64,000 nt of DNA from Halarcobacter bivalviorum (GTDB taxonomy: Bacteria > Campylobacterota > Campylobacteria > Campylobacterales > Arcobacteraceae). Below the pieces are notes generated by a model. That model saw nothing but the letters and a program-made list of their open reading frames with translations. It did no database searches and was not told the origin of the DNA. This document shows, in pieces, positions 10,242 through 19,649 of this stretch (the stretch's first letter is position 1; each line of letters begins with the position of its first letter). A program made the position numbers and the translations under genes. Where the stretch lies: contig NZ_CP031217.1 of the NCBI RefSeq assembly GCF_003346815.1, positions 1 to 64,000 of the forward strand. The letters run 5' to 3'.

Positions 10242-11093
10242 TTTACTTATTGTTAGGTAAATGCCAATAATAATTAAAAGTGTTGAGATTACAAGTGTAG
10301 ATGTAAGTAATTCATCTAATAAAACTACACTTAAAACAATAGCAATGATTGGAACAATTAATTGAATTACACCTGCAGTGATTATTGAGATATTATCTAA
10401 TATTTTATACCAAATTACATAACCAATTGCAGAAGTTACAGCCCCTGATAGAAAACTCAATATTAAACCATCTGTTGTAATATTTATATTTACAGGAAAA
10501 ATCAAAAGATATAAAAGTAAAAAAGGAATAGTTTTTAAAAAGTTGTCATTTGTATCTTTTAAAGCATTTTTGGACCTTTTGCCTAAAATAGTATAAACTC
10601 CCCAACTAATTCCAGCTAAAGAGATTAAAATAAAACTTTTTATTGATAAAGTAAAATCATCTTTAGGATAAAAAAGGTAGATTAATCCAAAAAGTGCAAT
10701 AAATATACCAATAAATTGTTTTATAGAGATTTTTTCTTTAGTAAAAATTGCATATGAAATCATGGTTAATTGAACAAGTGCAAAAAGAATTAAAGTTCCT
10801 AATCCTGCATCTAAATCAAGATAGGCATATGAAAAAGTTATAGCATACAAAAAAAGAAAAAAAGCACTAAACCAATTTTTGTTTTTATTTAAAATAATTC
10901 TTCTATATTTTAAAGAAACAATGAAATATAGCGTTAAACTTGCAAATACTAATCTTAAAAAAGTGAAAGAATAAGCATCAGCATACTCATTTACAATTGC
11001 TAATTTACATAAAATAGAGTTTGATGCTAAAAAGATTAATGCAACAATATTTAACAATAATAAATTTGAACTTTTTGTTAAATCTTTTCTCAT
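10230..11093 (-). CDS. DMT-superfamily (EamA) transporter
   Basis: This is a 287-residue inner-membrane protein with about ten hydrophobic helices arranged as two EamA repeats, the drug/metabolite transporter pattern. Typical features are the N-terminal FLASNSILCKLAIV, an interior AGISWGVYTILGKRSKN at the start of the second repeat, and GAVTSAIGYVIWYKIL before the last helices. The substrate cannot be read from sequence. It starts three bases after the stop of the upstream flavoprotein gene, so the two form a likely operon. A second, unrelated EamA gene lies at 13.5 kb. Confidence 0.85.
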   Translation of the reverse strand: MRKDLTKSSNLLLLNIVALIFLASNSILCKLAIVNEYADAYSFTFLRLVFASLTLYFIVSLKYRRIILNKNKNWFSAFFLFLYAITFSYAYLDLDAGLGTLILFALVQLTMISYAIFTKEKISIKQFIGIFIALFGLIYLFYPKDDFTLSIKSFILISLAGISWGVYTILGKRSKNALKDTNDNFLKTIPFLLLYLLIFPVNINITTDGLILSFLSGAVTSAIGYVIWYKILDNISIITAGVIQLIVPIIAIVLSVVLLDELLTSTLVISTLLIIIGIYLTISKSRV

Positions 11094-11096
11094 AAG

Positions 11097-12116
11097 TTAG
11101 TACTTAAAAGTAGGATTATTTTTGAAAAATAGTTCAATACTACTCTTTGTTTTTCCTCTTTTTTTAAGTAAAGAATTTGTAATACGAAAACCATGATTTA
11201 AAGCTGTTGCAATTGAACCACCAGTATTAAAAGCAACATCTCCTGCTACATACATGCAAGGGATATTTGTCTCATTGTCTTCATTATAAATTGGTTTTCC
11301 ATCTTCATCCATTTTTATTCCTGCTTTTTTTAAAAAATCTACAGGAGCAGTTCCACCAATTGCATAGATAGCTCTATCATAAATAGTAAAGTGACCATCT
11401 GTAAAACTAACTTTTACTCTTCCATCTTCATTTTCAATTGACTCAATATCTGTATTTAGTCTAAGCCTAAGTTTTTCTTGTCCATTATATTTAAATAAAA
11501 TATCTTCATTTTCAGGATTTAATCTTGTAAACTTCTCTTTTCTATAAACTAACGTTACAGTATTCTCTTCTTCAGATAGACTACAAGCATACTCTACTGC
11601 TGAGTTACCTCCACCAACTACAAGTATCTTTTCATTTTTACTACATTTATCTAAATTAAAATTTATATAATTTTTTAGTGAAGGAGGAATTTTATATTCA
11701 GGTTTATTTGGTTTTCCCATTTTACCAATGGTTACTACTACACATTTTGCTTTAAATATTTTATTTGTAGTTTGTAAGATAAAAAGATTACTATTCTCAT
11801 CTTTAGTAATATTTTCTACTTCAGTATTAAAAGCAGTATCTATTTTATCTTCATCAAGTAATTGGTCAAAGAAGTCTAAAGTAGTCTCTTTAGTTCCATC
11901 CATAAAAGGAATATTTCCTTCTATTTCTACAACTTGACCTTTCCAGTTTCTATCAACTCTTTTATTTTTTTTATAAAATCTTCTAATTGTACTTGAATGA
12001 TTATCTGCTTTATCTAATAATAATATATTTTCAATACCATGAACGGCAGCTTCAACAGCTGTTCCAATCCCACCAGGTCCACCACCTACAATTGCTACTT
12101 CATATATCTTTTCCAT
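11097..12116 (-). CDS. FAD/NAD(P)-binding oxidoreductase of the thioredoxin-reductase-like fold, no CxxC
   Basis: This 339-residue flavoprotein has an N-terminal FAD motif (VAIVGGGPGGIGTAVEAA), a central NAD(P) motif (ILVVGGGNSAVEYACSLSEE) and a C-terminal FAD motif with a TxxPxxYVAGD-like NIPCMYVAGDVAF. The overall order is that of thioredoxin reductase and of YpdA-like reductases. The redox CxxC of true thioredoxin reductases is absent, so disulfide reduction by that chemistry is unlikely; ferredoxin/flavodoxin or low-molecular-weight thiol reduction are alternatives. I place the start at 12116, because GGAG lies six bases before that ATG. An ATG at 12128 contains that ribosome site. It is followed by the EamA gene. 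Confidence 0.82.
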   Translation of the reverse strand: MEKIYEVAIVGGGPGGIGTAVEAAVHGIENILLLDKADNHSSTIRRFYKKNKRVDRNWKGQVVEIEGNIPFMDGTKETTLDFFDQLLDEDKIDTAFNTEVENITKDENSNLFILQTTNKIFKAKCVVVTIGKMGKPNKPEYKIPPSLKNYINFNLDKCSKNEKILVVGGGNSAVEYACSLSEEENTVTLVYRKEKFTRLNPENEDILFKYNGQEKLRLRLNTDIESIENEDGRVKVSFTDGHFTIYDRAIYAIGGTAPVDFLKKAGIKMDEDGKPIYNEDNETNIPCMYVAGDVAFNTGGSIATALNHGFRITNSLLKKRGKTKSSIELFFKNNPTFKY

Positions 12117-12267
12117 AAGCAACTCCATAATATAAAATAAATAATTTATATATTAACATAACTTGTACTATTTATCTACATTTTTAAAAACATTTACATA
12201 AAAAAATTTGTAAGTATAGTTTGGATAAAATATCTATTAATTTTAAATAATTTAAGAGGTATATTTA

Positions 12268-12645
12268 ATGAAATATGGTGAAAAAGAGATTGTAGAATTT
12301 GATATTAACAAAGAAGAGCATTTTTGGCCAAATAACCATTCAAAAAACTATGTTATTGATATTGAACTTCCAGAGTTTATGGCAAAATGTCCTAGAAGTG
12401 GATATCCTGATTTTGCAACAATCAAATTAAAGTATATTCCAAATGAGAGAGTTATTGAATTAAAGGCTTTAAAACTTTATATTAATTCTTTTATGTTTAG
12501 AGAAGTTTCTCATGAAAACTCAGCAAATGAGATATTTGATACATTATATGAAAAACTACAACCAAAATGGATGAAAGTAGTCGCAGATTTTAAACCAAGA
12601 GGTAATGTACACACTGTAATTGAAATAGACAGTGACAAAATGTAA
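12268..12645 (+). CDS. queF: NADPH-dependent 7-cyano-7-deazaguanine reductase QueF
   Basis: QueF reduces the nitrile of preQ0 to the amine preQ1 in queuosine biosynthesis. The 125 residues are the short (unimodular) form. The active-site Cys is in AKCPRSGYPDFATIKLKY, with the family Asp in PDFA. ELKALKLYINSF holds the conserved Glu, and the following HENSANE contains the His/Glu pair. AGAGGTATATTTA precedes the ATG. I saw no preQ1 riboswitch in the 139-base upstream gap, which also serves the divergent flavoprotein. The helix-turn-helix gene follows within 12 bases and is probably co-transcribed. Confidence 0.95.
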   Translation: MKYGEKEIVEFDINKEEHFWPNNHSKNYVIDIELPEFMAKCPRSGYPDFATIKLKYIPNERVIELKALKLYINSFMFREVSHENSANEIFDTLYEKLQPKWMKVVADFKPRGNVHTVIEIDSDKM

Positions 12646-12656
12646 GGATAAATTCT

Positions 12657-13286
12657 TTGGAGAGATTAGTTACAACAGCACAAGCTGCACAAATACTAGG
12701 ACTATCCCTTCAAGGAGTTCACTATAGAATTAAAAAAAATCAATTAAAATCTATAAAAAAATCCGGAAAAATATATGTTTATGTAGATGAGCATAATCAT
12801 AATTTTAGCAATCAAGAAGAGTTAAAAGTAGAACTTAAAGATGAGGCAAAAAGTCCTTACTCTGAACTTATTGAAGCTAAAAATGAACAAATTGATATAT
12901 TAAAAAAATCTATAAAATGGATGAAAAATCAATATTCATCAGAAATTCATAGATTAGAAAAAAATCAAAAAAGAATTATTGCCGTATTTAATAGAGAAAT
13001 AGAACTTTTGCAAAGTGCTTTTAATGAGATGCGTTCTATTTATAAACAGCCTCAAATTCAAACTGTACAAAAAGATGAAGAGATTCATGAAACAAGTACG
13101 GAAGAAAAAGAGAGATTTATCTCTTTACAAAATTTTACATTATATTTAAAACGACACAATAAAAATGAAAAAGATATAAAACTAATTATTTTAAAAGCTA
13201 TACAAAAACGAGATCCAAGATTTATATATAATCGAAAAGATAAAAAACTATTGATTTTAAATGAGGATTTTTCAGATTTGATTTAA
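12657..13286 (+). CDS. Helix-turn-helix DNA-binding protein with coiled coil
   Basis: The 209 residues begin with a MerR/excisionase-like winged helix-turn-helix (TTAQAAQILGLSLQGVHYRI, then KKSGKIYVYVDEHN). A long charged helix (about residues 65-125) predicted to form a coiled coil follows, then a basic C-terminal domain. The first codon is TTG at 12657, eight bases after AAGGA; no ATG fits the domain start. It follows queF by 11 bases. A DNA-binding or nucleoid-associated regulator is likely, but no target can be named. A hairpin right after the stop ends both this gene and the opposing SRP RNA. Confidence 0.75.
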   Translation: MERLVTTAQAAQILGLSLQGVHYRIKKNQLKSIKKSGKIYVYVDEHNHNFSNQEELKVELKDEAKSPYSELIEAKNEQIDILKKSIKWMKNQYSSEIHRLEKNQKRIIAVFNREIELLQSAFNEMRSIYKQPQIQTVQKDEEIHETSTEEKERFISLQNFTLYLKRHNKNEKDIKLIILKAIQKRDPRFIYNRKDKKLLILNEDFSDLI

Positions 13287-13308
13287 AAGAGTACTAAAAA
13301 GTACTCTT
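13287..13308. terminator. Bidirectional terminator between the HTH gene and the SRP RNA
   Basis: AAGAGTAC (13287-13294) and GTACTCTT (13301-13308) form a perfect 8-bp stem with a TAAAAA loop. On the minus strand it is followed by TTTTAAAT, ending the SRP RNA. On the plus strand it follows the HTH gene stop directly. Its right arm overlaps the 3' end of the SRP RNA helix. Confidence 0.7.
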
Positions 13309-13405
13309 CTCCAGATACCCAAACACACCAAAGATAAAGGTGCCTTGCTGTGTTCCCACCCTGGGGCTTTGCCTTTAAAAATGATTGTAAGGGTCTAAAG
13401 AAGAG
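13304..13405 (-). ncRNA. ffs: Signal recognition particle RNA (small bacterial 4.5S type)
   Basis: On the minus strand the apical part reads CCAGGGUGGGAACACAGCA. This is the SRP domain IV signature: a GGAA tetraloop on a GUG/CAC stem, flanked by the conserved symmetric loop CAGG on the 5' side and AGCA on the 3' side. The ends pair as well: CUCUUC then UUUAGACCC at the 5' end against GGGUAUCUGGAGAAGAG at the 3' end. The length is about 102 bases, as expected for the small bacterial form that works with Ffh. Upstream, at 13413-13426, a perfect palindrome AATATCTAGATATT covers the promoter region. Confidence 0.88.
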
Positions 13406-13542
13406 CATAAAAAATATCTAGATATTCTTTGTGCTCATCTTTGAAGACTGCAATTATATCTTTAGAAAACTTAAAACTTGTGTAAATATTTAAGTTAGCA
13501 AAATAAGAATTTGCTTTCAATTTTTAATTAGAGAGAAAAGAT

Positions 13543-14445
13543 TTGACAAAAAATTTTAATTTAATAGGCTTTGTGTCTATTGTCTTTGCCATGTTTATTT
13601 GGGCAAGTTCATTTATTGCATTAAAAGCGGCAATGGTAGATTTAGGAGAATATACTGTTATTTTTATCAGAATGTTGGCTGCTTCTTTATGTTTTGTATT
13701 TTTTATAAAAGGTTTTCTAAAATATGATTTTACAAAAAGAGATATTCAATTAATACTATTATTAGGGTTTTTTGAGCCTTGTTTATACTTTTTATTTGAA
13801 GCAAAAGCATTAATTTATACATCTGCTTCACAAGCAGGTATGATTACCTCTTTGATGCCTTTAATTACAGCAATGGCTGCTGGCTATTTTTTAAAAGAGA
13901 TTATTTCTAGACAGTTATTATTTGGTTCTGTAATTGCTATGATAGGAGTTATTTGGCTAAGTGTGCAAGCTACTACAAGTGATACTGCACCCAATCCTAT
14001 GCTTGGTAACTTTTTAGAGTTTTGTGCAATGATTTGTGCTACAGGATATACTTTAGTTGCAAGATATTTAAGTGAAAAGTTTTCTGCTTTATTTCTTACC
14101 GCAGTACAGGCTTTTATTGGTCTAGTTTTCTTTTTCCCATTTTTTATTTTTGAGTTAAATACAAAAGAGATGACTTTCTCTTTAGAGGCAATCTCTTGGG
14201 CAGTATACTTAGGTGTAGTAGTTACTCTTGCAGGGTATGGTTTATATAACTTTGCTCTTACAAAATTAGAGGCTTCAAAAGTTGCTATGTTTGTTAATTT
14301 AATCCCTATTTTCACACTGATTTTAGCCTTTTTAATTTTGGGAGAAAAACTAACTTCTACAGAACTTATTGCAAGTGCAACTATTTTAGTTGGGGTAATT
14401 ATCTCTCAAATATCAGTTAAAAGATTTAAAAGAAGAAAAATTTGA
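13543..14445 (+). CDS. DMT-superfamily (EamA) transporter
   Basis: This is a 300-residue membrane protein with ten hydrophobic helices and two EamA repeats. The N-terminal FAMFIWASSFIALKAAM and the second-repeat LEFCAMICATGYTLVARYLS are typical of RhaT/EamA exporters, and the C-terminus ends with a short basic tail KRFKRRKI. Translation starts at TTG 13543, after GAGAGAAAAG, with no competing ATG nearby. It overlaps the next gene by four bases (TTGA), indicating translational coupling with the YqaA-like protein. The substrate is unknown. Confidence 0.87.
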   Translation: MTKNFNLIGFVSIVFAMFIWASSFIALKAAMVDLGEYTVIFIRMLAASLCFVFFIKGFLKYDFTKRDIQLILLLGFFEPCLYFLFEAKALIYTSASQAGMITSLMPLITAMAAGYFLKEIISRQLLFGSVIAMIGVIWLSVQATTSDTAPNPMLGNFLEFCAMICATGYTLVARYLSEKFSALFLTAVQAFIGLVFFFPFFIFELNTKEMTFSLEAISWAVYLGVVVTLAGYGLYNFALTKLEASKVAMFVNLIPIFTLILAFLILGEKLTSTELIASATILVGVIISQISVKRFKRRKI

Positions 14446-14864
14446 TTTATATAACGCTATTTTTTTCAGCCTTTATCTCAGCAACACTTTTTCCTTTAGG
14501 AAGTGAGGCTTTATTGGTTTATAATATTAAAGAAGGTTATAATTTAGTCTATCTTTTAGCTTTTGTAACAGTAGGAAATGTCTTAGGTTCTTTACTTAAC
14601 TATTTTATTGGCTTAAAAGGAGAAGAGTATTTAGAAAAAAAATCCTATTTAAAAAAAGAGAAAATAGAAAAGTATAAAGCCTTTTTTGATAAATATGGGG
14701 CTTACTCTTTACTTCTTTCTTGGGCACCTATAATTGGTGACCCTTTAACTTTAATTGCTGGTATTTTTAAATATGATTTAAAAAAATTTCTTTTTTTAGT
14801 TTTTATTGCTAAGTTTTTTAGGTATCTATTTTTAGCAGTAGCTACTTTATATTTTGTTACTTAG
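14442..14864 (+). CDS. YqaA-family (DedA/VTT-related) membrane protein
   Basis: The 140 residues resemble YqaA, a short relative of DedA/VTT proteins. Features are an N-terminal hydrophobic segment with ATLFPLGSEALLV, the GNVLGSLLNYFIGLKG motif, and the re-entrant-like SWAPIIGDPLTLIAGIF with the family's conserved Pro-Gly-Asp. The start is TTG at 14442, inside the stop of the preceding transporter gene. The stop overlaps the convergent TetR gene by eight bases. Family members are implicated in membrane homeostasis; the exact role here is unknown. Confidence 0.83.
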   Translation: MIYITLFFSAFISATLFPLGSEALLVYNIKEGYNLVYLLAFVTVGNVLGSLLNYFIGLKGEEYLEKKSYLKKEKIEKYKAFFDKYGAYSLLLSWAPIIGDPLTLIAGIFKYDLKKFLFLVFIAKFFRYLFLAVATLYFVT

Positions 14865-15453
14865 TTCTTTTTTTGATTGTTAAAAAGAAGTTATCAATAA
14901 AAGTTTTAATCTCTTTAATAGAAGTACTCTCTTTTTCATTTAATAGTGAGATATGAAAAAAACCTATAAATGAATTTAATAAACCTTTGTTTAAGGTCTT
15001 TGCTTCTTTTATAAAAAGCTCTTCTTTTATGCCCTCTTCCAATAAAGAGTTAATAACTTCAAGATGTTCTTCATATATTTTTTTTAAAAAGTTTTTAAAA
15101 GTTTCCTCTTCTTCATAATGACTAAGTCCTGCGAAAATATTTAAAATAATTCTATAGTTTTTATAATCTTTAGTATAAACAGCTGTAAAAAAGCATTCAA
15201 ATTTCTCTTTTAAACTAATTTGTTGATTTACTTTTTTTAGAGTATCTTCTTTCCATTTTTCATAAAGACCCTCAGTTAGTTCTAAAATAATATCTTCTTT
15301 GTTTTTGAAATATTCATATAAAGTTCCCTTTGCAATATTTGATTGTTTTGCTAAAGAGGTGACTGTGAGGTTTTGATAGTTTGTATTTAAAAATGCATCA
15401 AGGCACGACAGTGCCATGCACCGTCGTCTCTCTTGTTTTTCTTCTTTTGTCAT
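14857..15453 (-). CDS. TetR/AcrR family transcriptional regulator
   Basis: The 198 residues have an N-terminal TetR helix-turn-helix (NLTVTSLAKQSNIAKGTLYE, then YFKNKEDIILEL) and an all-helical ligand domain. The ATG directly follows the RND gene stop, making it the last gene of the tolC-adaptor-RND-tetR operon. By family behaviour it would repress the efflux operon until a substrate binds. Because a MarR gene flanks the other end, it is unclear which protein reads the palindromes at 20.9 kb. RBS signals lie inside the end of the RND gene. Confidence 0.88.
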   Translation of the reverse strand: MTKEEKQERRRCMALSCLDAFLNTNYQNLTVTSLAKQSNIAKGTLYEYFKNKEDIILELTEGLYEKWKEDTLKKVNQQISLKEKFECFFTAVYTKDYKNYRIILNIFAGLSHYEEEETFKNFLKKIYEEHLEVINSLLEEGIKEELFIKEAKTLNKGLLNSFIGFFHISLLNEKESTSIKEIKTFIDNFFLTIKKRTK

Positions 15454-18400
15454 TTAGGACTCATCACTTGTTTTTTTAGAAAGTTTAGAAATAAGTACAT
15501 AAAATAAGGGAATAAACACAATTGCAATAAATGTTGCTGCAAGCATTCCACCAATAACTCCTGTACCAATAGAGTGTTTACTAGCAGCCCCTGCTCCATT
15601 ACTAATAGCTAATGGTAAAACACCTACTGTGAAGGCTAAAGAAGTCATAATAATTGGTCTCAATCTAACTTTTGCAGCTTCTAAAGCAGCATCAATTAAA
15701 TTGAATCCTTCTTTCTGTTTTTGTAGAGCAAATTCTACAATTAAGATAGCATTTTTAGCTGCAAGACCTGCAAGTACTAAAAGACCAATTTGGAAGTAGA
15801 TATTATTATCTAAACTTCTTAAATTTGTTGCTAAGATAGCTCCAAATACAGCAAATGGTACTGCAAGTACAACTGAAATAGGAAGTAACCATCTCTCATA
15901 TAATGCACAAAGAATTAAGAATAAGAAAACAATTCCAAATATAAAGGCCATAGCTGAGCTTCCACCTACTTGTTTCTCTTGATAAGCTGAACCTGTCCAA
16001 CTAATAGTATATCCATCAGGTAATACTTCATTTGCTACTTCTTCAATTGCTTTTAATGCATCCCCTGAACTATATCCTGCTGCTGGTTGTCCTGAAACTT
16101 TTGCTGCTTGGAAAAGGTTAAATCTTTCAACAATATCAGCTCCAACTACTTTTTTATAAGAGATAAATGAGTTAATAGGAAGTAACTCTCCACTATCTGC
16201 TCTTACAAAAATCTCTTTAAAATCTTCAATATTATTTCTATATTCTGAATCTGCTTGTAAATTTACTCTATATGTTCTTCCATAAAGTGAGAAGTCATTT
16301 ACATAAAAACTTCCATATGTTGAAGTAATAGTGTTGTAAATATCATTTAAATTTACACCTTTTGCTTTTGCTTTTTCTACATCAACATCAACTTTATATT
16401 GAGGAATTGTTGCTGATAAAGAGGTTCTAACCCCAATTAATTCAGGTCTAGTTTTTGCTTTTTCAAGTATTTGATTAACAACCTTTCCTAAATCCTCAAC
16501 ACTTCCACCTGTTCTATCTTGAACATACATATCAAATCCACCAGTAATACTCATTCCCATAATTGGAGGTGGAACAACGGCAAATGAGAATCCTTCACTT
16601 GTCCCCATAAGTTGTTTAGAGAATTTTCCTAATAAAGCTTCAGCACCCTGCTCTTCATTTGGTCTCTCACTCCAATCTTTTAGTTTGATAATAGTTGCAA
16701 CTGTATGTGTTCTTTGAGCAGATGTAGTAAAGTCATAACCTGCTAGAGTAATAATATTTGCAACATTTGGATCTGCTGAAACAATCTCATTTGTCTCTTC
16801 TGATAACTCTAAAGATTTTGATAAAGAGTAACCAGGAGGGTTAAATCCAAATACAAAGATTGTACCTTGGTCCTCTTGTGGAACAAGTCCTGTTTTCATA
16901 GATTTAAACATATCATATGAAACAAAAATTAGACCCCCATAAAGTAAAATAGAAATCAGAGAAAATCTAATAGTCTTTTTAACTAAAAATGAATACCCCT
17001 CAGTTGCTTTATCAAACATGTTATTAAACCATTTGAAGAAGCCTTTTGGTTCATGTTTTCTGTTTTTTAATATCTTTACACATAATGTTGGTGTTAAAGT
17101 TAAAGCAACAAAACCAGAAATCATTACAGAAATAACAATAGTAATTGCAAATTGTCTATACATTTCTCCTGATAAACCACCCATAAAGGCAACAGGAATA
17201 AAAATAGCACCAAGAACTAAGATAATAGCAATTAAAGCTCCTGTTACTTCTTGCATAGCAATAAAAGCAGCTTCTCTTGGCGATTTACCCTCTTCCATAT
17301 GTCGTTCAATATTTTCAATAACAATAATAGCATCATCAACAACAATACCAATAGCAAGTACAAGACCAAATAGTGTTAATAAGTTAATACTAAAGCCTAA
17401 AACATACATACCTGCAAAAGCACCTACAATAGAGATAGGAACAGCAATAAATGGAATTACTGTTGCTCTCCAGTTTTGTAAGAATAGATACATAATTAAA
17501 ATAACTAGAATTAAAGCTTCAATAAAAGTCTTTACAACCTCTTCAATAGAAGCAGAAATAAAGTCTGTACTATCATATGGAATACTATAAGTCATATCTT
17601 CAGGAAAGTTTTTTTGAGCCTCTTCTAAAGATTTTTTAATAGCATTTGCAGTCTCTAAAGCATTTGCTCCACTTTGTAAGAAGATACCAATAGGAATAGA
17701 AGGTGCATTATTTAATCTTGTTTCAACACTATAATCAGCTGCCCCAAGTTCAATAGAAGCCACATCTTTTAGTTTTAAAGTACTTCCATCTTCATTTGCT
17801 CTAATAACTATATCTCCAAATTGACTTGGATTTTCAAATCTTTTTGGAGTTTGAATAGTATATGTATACATCTGTTTATTTGCAATTGGTTCAGCTGCAA
17901 TTTTACCTGCTGCATATTGATTGTTTTGCTCTTTTATTGCTGTAATTACATCAGTTGTAGCAAGAGAGTATTTAGATAATTTAGATGGGTCCATCCAAAT
18001 TCTAATAGAATAATCTTTTGCTCCAAAAATGATAGCATCCCCTACTCCATTTACCCTTTTTAATGATTCAACCATATTTAAAAGTGCATAGTTTGATAAA
18101 TATACTGAATCATAACTATTATTTGGAGATTGAAGCATAATAAACATTAGAATACTTGGACTTCTTTCTCCTACTACAACACCTTGTCTTTGAACTTGTT
18201 CAGGCATTTTTGCTAAAGCTGCTTGAACTCTATTATTTACATCAATCTTTGCAGAATCTGGGTCTGTTCCAACCTCAAAAAATACATTAATATTTAATCT
18301 TCCACTATCTTCTGCAACTGAGTTCATATAAAGCATATTTTTTGCACCATTGATTTTCTCTTCTAAGGGTGCCGCAACAGTTTTTGCAATAGTATCAGCA

Positions 18401-18561
18401 CTAGCTCCTGGATAAGTAGTACTTACAATAATTTGAGGAGGTAAAACTCTTGGGTATTGTTCAATTGGTAAATTGAACATAGAGATTAATCCTGTCAAAA
18501 ATATTACAATAGATAAAACACCTGCAAATACAGGTTTTTTTATAAAAAATGAAGAAATCAT
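15454..18561 (-). CDS. RND multidrug efflux permease (HAE1/AcrB type)
   Basis: This is the inner-membrane proton-driven pump of a tripartite efflux system, 1035 residues as is standard. It has twelve membrane helices in two halves and large periplasmic porter domains. TM4 carries the HAE1 signature IGIVVDDAIIVIENIERHM with the adjacent Asp pair of the proton relay, and the N-terminus is the usual MISSFFIKKPVFAGVLSI. The start lies three bases after the adaptor gene stop. Substrates are expected to be drugs, bile salts or solvents (CmeB- or AcrB-like), not metals. Confidence 0.95.
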   Translation of the reverse strand: MISSFFIKKPVFAGVLSIVIFLTGLISMFNLPIEQYPRVLPPQIIVSTTYPGASADTIAKTVAAPLEEKINGAKNMLYMNSVAEDSGRLNINVFFEVGTDPDSAKIDVNNRVQAALAKMPEQVQRQGVVVGERSPSILMFIMLQSPNNSYDSVYLSNYALLNMVESLKRVNGVGDAIIFGAKDYSIRIWMDPSKLSKYSLATTDVITAIKEQNNQYAAGKIAAEPIANKQMYTYTIQTPKRFENPSQFGDIVIRANEDGSTLKLKDVASIELGAADYSVETRLNNAPSIPIGIFLQSGANALETANAIKKSLEEAQKNFPEDMTYSIPYDSTDFISASIEEVVKTFIEALILVILIMYLFLQNWRATVIPFIAVPISIVGAFAGMYVLGFSINLLTLFGLVLAIGIVVDDAIIVIENIERHMEEGKSPREAAFIAMQEVTGALIAIILVLGAIFIPVAFMGGLSGEMYRQFAITIVISVMISGFVALTLTPTLCVKILKNRKHEPKGFFKWFNNMFDKATEGYSFLVKKTIRFSLISILLYGGLIFVSYDMFKSMKTGLVPQEDQGTIFVFGFNPPGYSLSKSLELSEETNEIVSADPNVANIITLAGYDFTTSAQRTHTVATIIKLKDWSERPNEEQGAEALLGKFSKQLMGTSEGFSFAVVPPPIMGMSITGGFDMYVQDRTGGSVEDLGKVVNQILEKAKTRPELIGVRTSLSATIPQYKVDVDVEKAKAKGVNLNDIYNTITSTYGSFYVNDFSLYGRTYRVNLQADSEYRNNIEDFKEIFVRADSGELLPINSFISYKKVVGADIVERFNLFQAAKVSGQPAAGYSSGDALKAIEEVANEVLPDGYTISWTGSAYQEKQVGGSSAMAFIFGIVFLFLILCALYERWLLPISVVLAVPFAVFGAILATNLRSLDNNIYFQIGLLVLAGLAAKNAILIVEFALQKQKEGFNLIDAALEAAKVRLRPIIMTSLAFTVGVLPLAISNGAGAASKHSIGTGVIGGMLAATFIAIVFIPLFYVLISKLSKKTSDES

Positions 18562-18563
18562 AA

Positions 18564-19649
18564 CTATTTCTCTTTATTTACTATTTGAACTTTTGTATCA
18601 GGTCTTAATTTTGCAAGATTAGTGATTACAATTTGTTCACCTACTTTTAGCCCATCTTTTATAACAAGTCCTTTCTCAACTAAACTTCCTATAGTAACAG
18701 GTCTAACTTTTGCTATATTATTTTCATCAACAACATATACAATACTTGCTTTTGCAGTTTTTAATACAGCATTTTCAGGAATAATTAAAACATCACCTAA
18801 TGAAAGATTTGTAAGTTCTATTTTTGTGAAATTTCCAACTATTAATTCACTATTAGGATTTTTAAATTTTGCTCTTAAAAGTAAAGTATCTGTATTTGAA
18901 TCAATTGTAGGAGCAATAAAGTCTATTTCACCCTCACTATAAGTTTTTCCATTTGCCAATAAATTTATTTTTGCTTTTTTATCTTTTATTTGAGATAAAA
19001 AGCTATCCATATCATCTTTTGGTAAAGAAAATTCTGCATGAATAGGATTTGTATTTGTAATTGTAATAAGATGTGAATTTGCTGAACTTGTACCAACTAA
19101 ATCACCAACATTATGTTTTTTTATTCCTACAATACCATCTATTGGAGCACTTACATTTGTATAATTTAAATTAATTTGAGCTTCTGCTAAGGCTGCTTTT
19201 GAACTCTCATATTGATAAGTATAGTCATCAAAAGTTTGTTTACTTATAGATTTTGAGGCAAATAGAGCTTTTGCTCTTTCAAAATCTTTTTTTGCTTTTG
19301 TAAAGTTAGCTTTTTTCATATTTAGATTTGCTAAATATAAATCTGGCTCAATTTTATATAAAAGAGTTCCTTTTTTTACAAAATCACCTTCTTTAAAATA
19401 TTTTTTTTCTAATGTACCTGAAACTCTTGCCATAATATCAACTTGCTCATAAGCTTTTAATAGTGTTGGATATGTTTTATTTGTTGTATTATTCTCTTTA
19501 TTTACTTTAAAAACTTGTACGGGTAAGCTTGGTTTCTGAGGTGAAGTTTGTTGTTTTGTATCTTTTGTTTCCCCTTGAAAACATCCTGTAAAACCTACAA
19601 CAGCTATTGTTGTAAGTAGTAATATTTTTTTACTTGTTGCTTTTATCAT
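18564..19649 (-). CDS. RND efflux periplasmic adaptor (membrane fusion lipoprotein)
   Basis: The 361 residues bridge the RND pump and the outer-membrane channel. The N-terminus ends in a lipobox (VGFTGC), so the mature protein is lipid-anchored at the inner membrane. A lipoyl/barrel-sandwich half (VDIMARVSGTLEKKYFKEGD), a helical hairpin (about 120-165), the second lipoyl half (VSAPIDGIVGIKKHNVGDLV) and a beta-barrel/MP domain follow. The ATG overlaps the tolC stop by four bases (ATGA), showing tight coupling. Orthologues are AcrA, MexA and CmeA. Confidence 0.93.
   Translation of the reverse strand: MIKATSKKILLLTTIAVVGFTGCFQGETKDTKQQTSPQKPSLPVQVFKVNKENNTTNKTYPTLLKAYEQVDIMARVSGTLEKKYFKEGDFVKKGTLLYKIEPDLYLANLNMKKANFTKAKKDFERAKALFASKSISKQTFDDYTYQYESSKAALAEAQINLNYTNVSAPIDGIVGIKKHNVGDLVGTSSANSHLITITNTNPIHAEFSLPKDDMDSFLSQIKDKKAKINLLANGKTYSEGEIDFIAPTIDSNTDTLLLRAKFKNPNSELIVGNFTKIELTNLSLGDVLIIPENAVLKTAKASIVYVVDENNIAKVRPVTIGSLVEKGLVIKDGLKVGEQIVITNLAKLRPDTKVQIVNKEK

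Noticed and set aside
13884-14315. 143-codon frame antisense to the EamA gene
   Set aside because: It is fully inside a well-supported membrane protein gene on the other strand and has no start signals.
17018-17590. 190-codon open frame on the plus strand
   Set aside because: It lies wholly antisense to the RND pump gene, has no ribosome site and a composition explained by the complementary helices.
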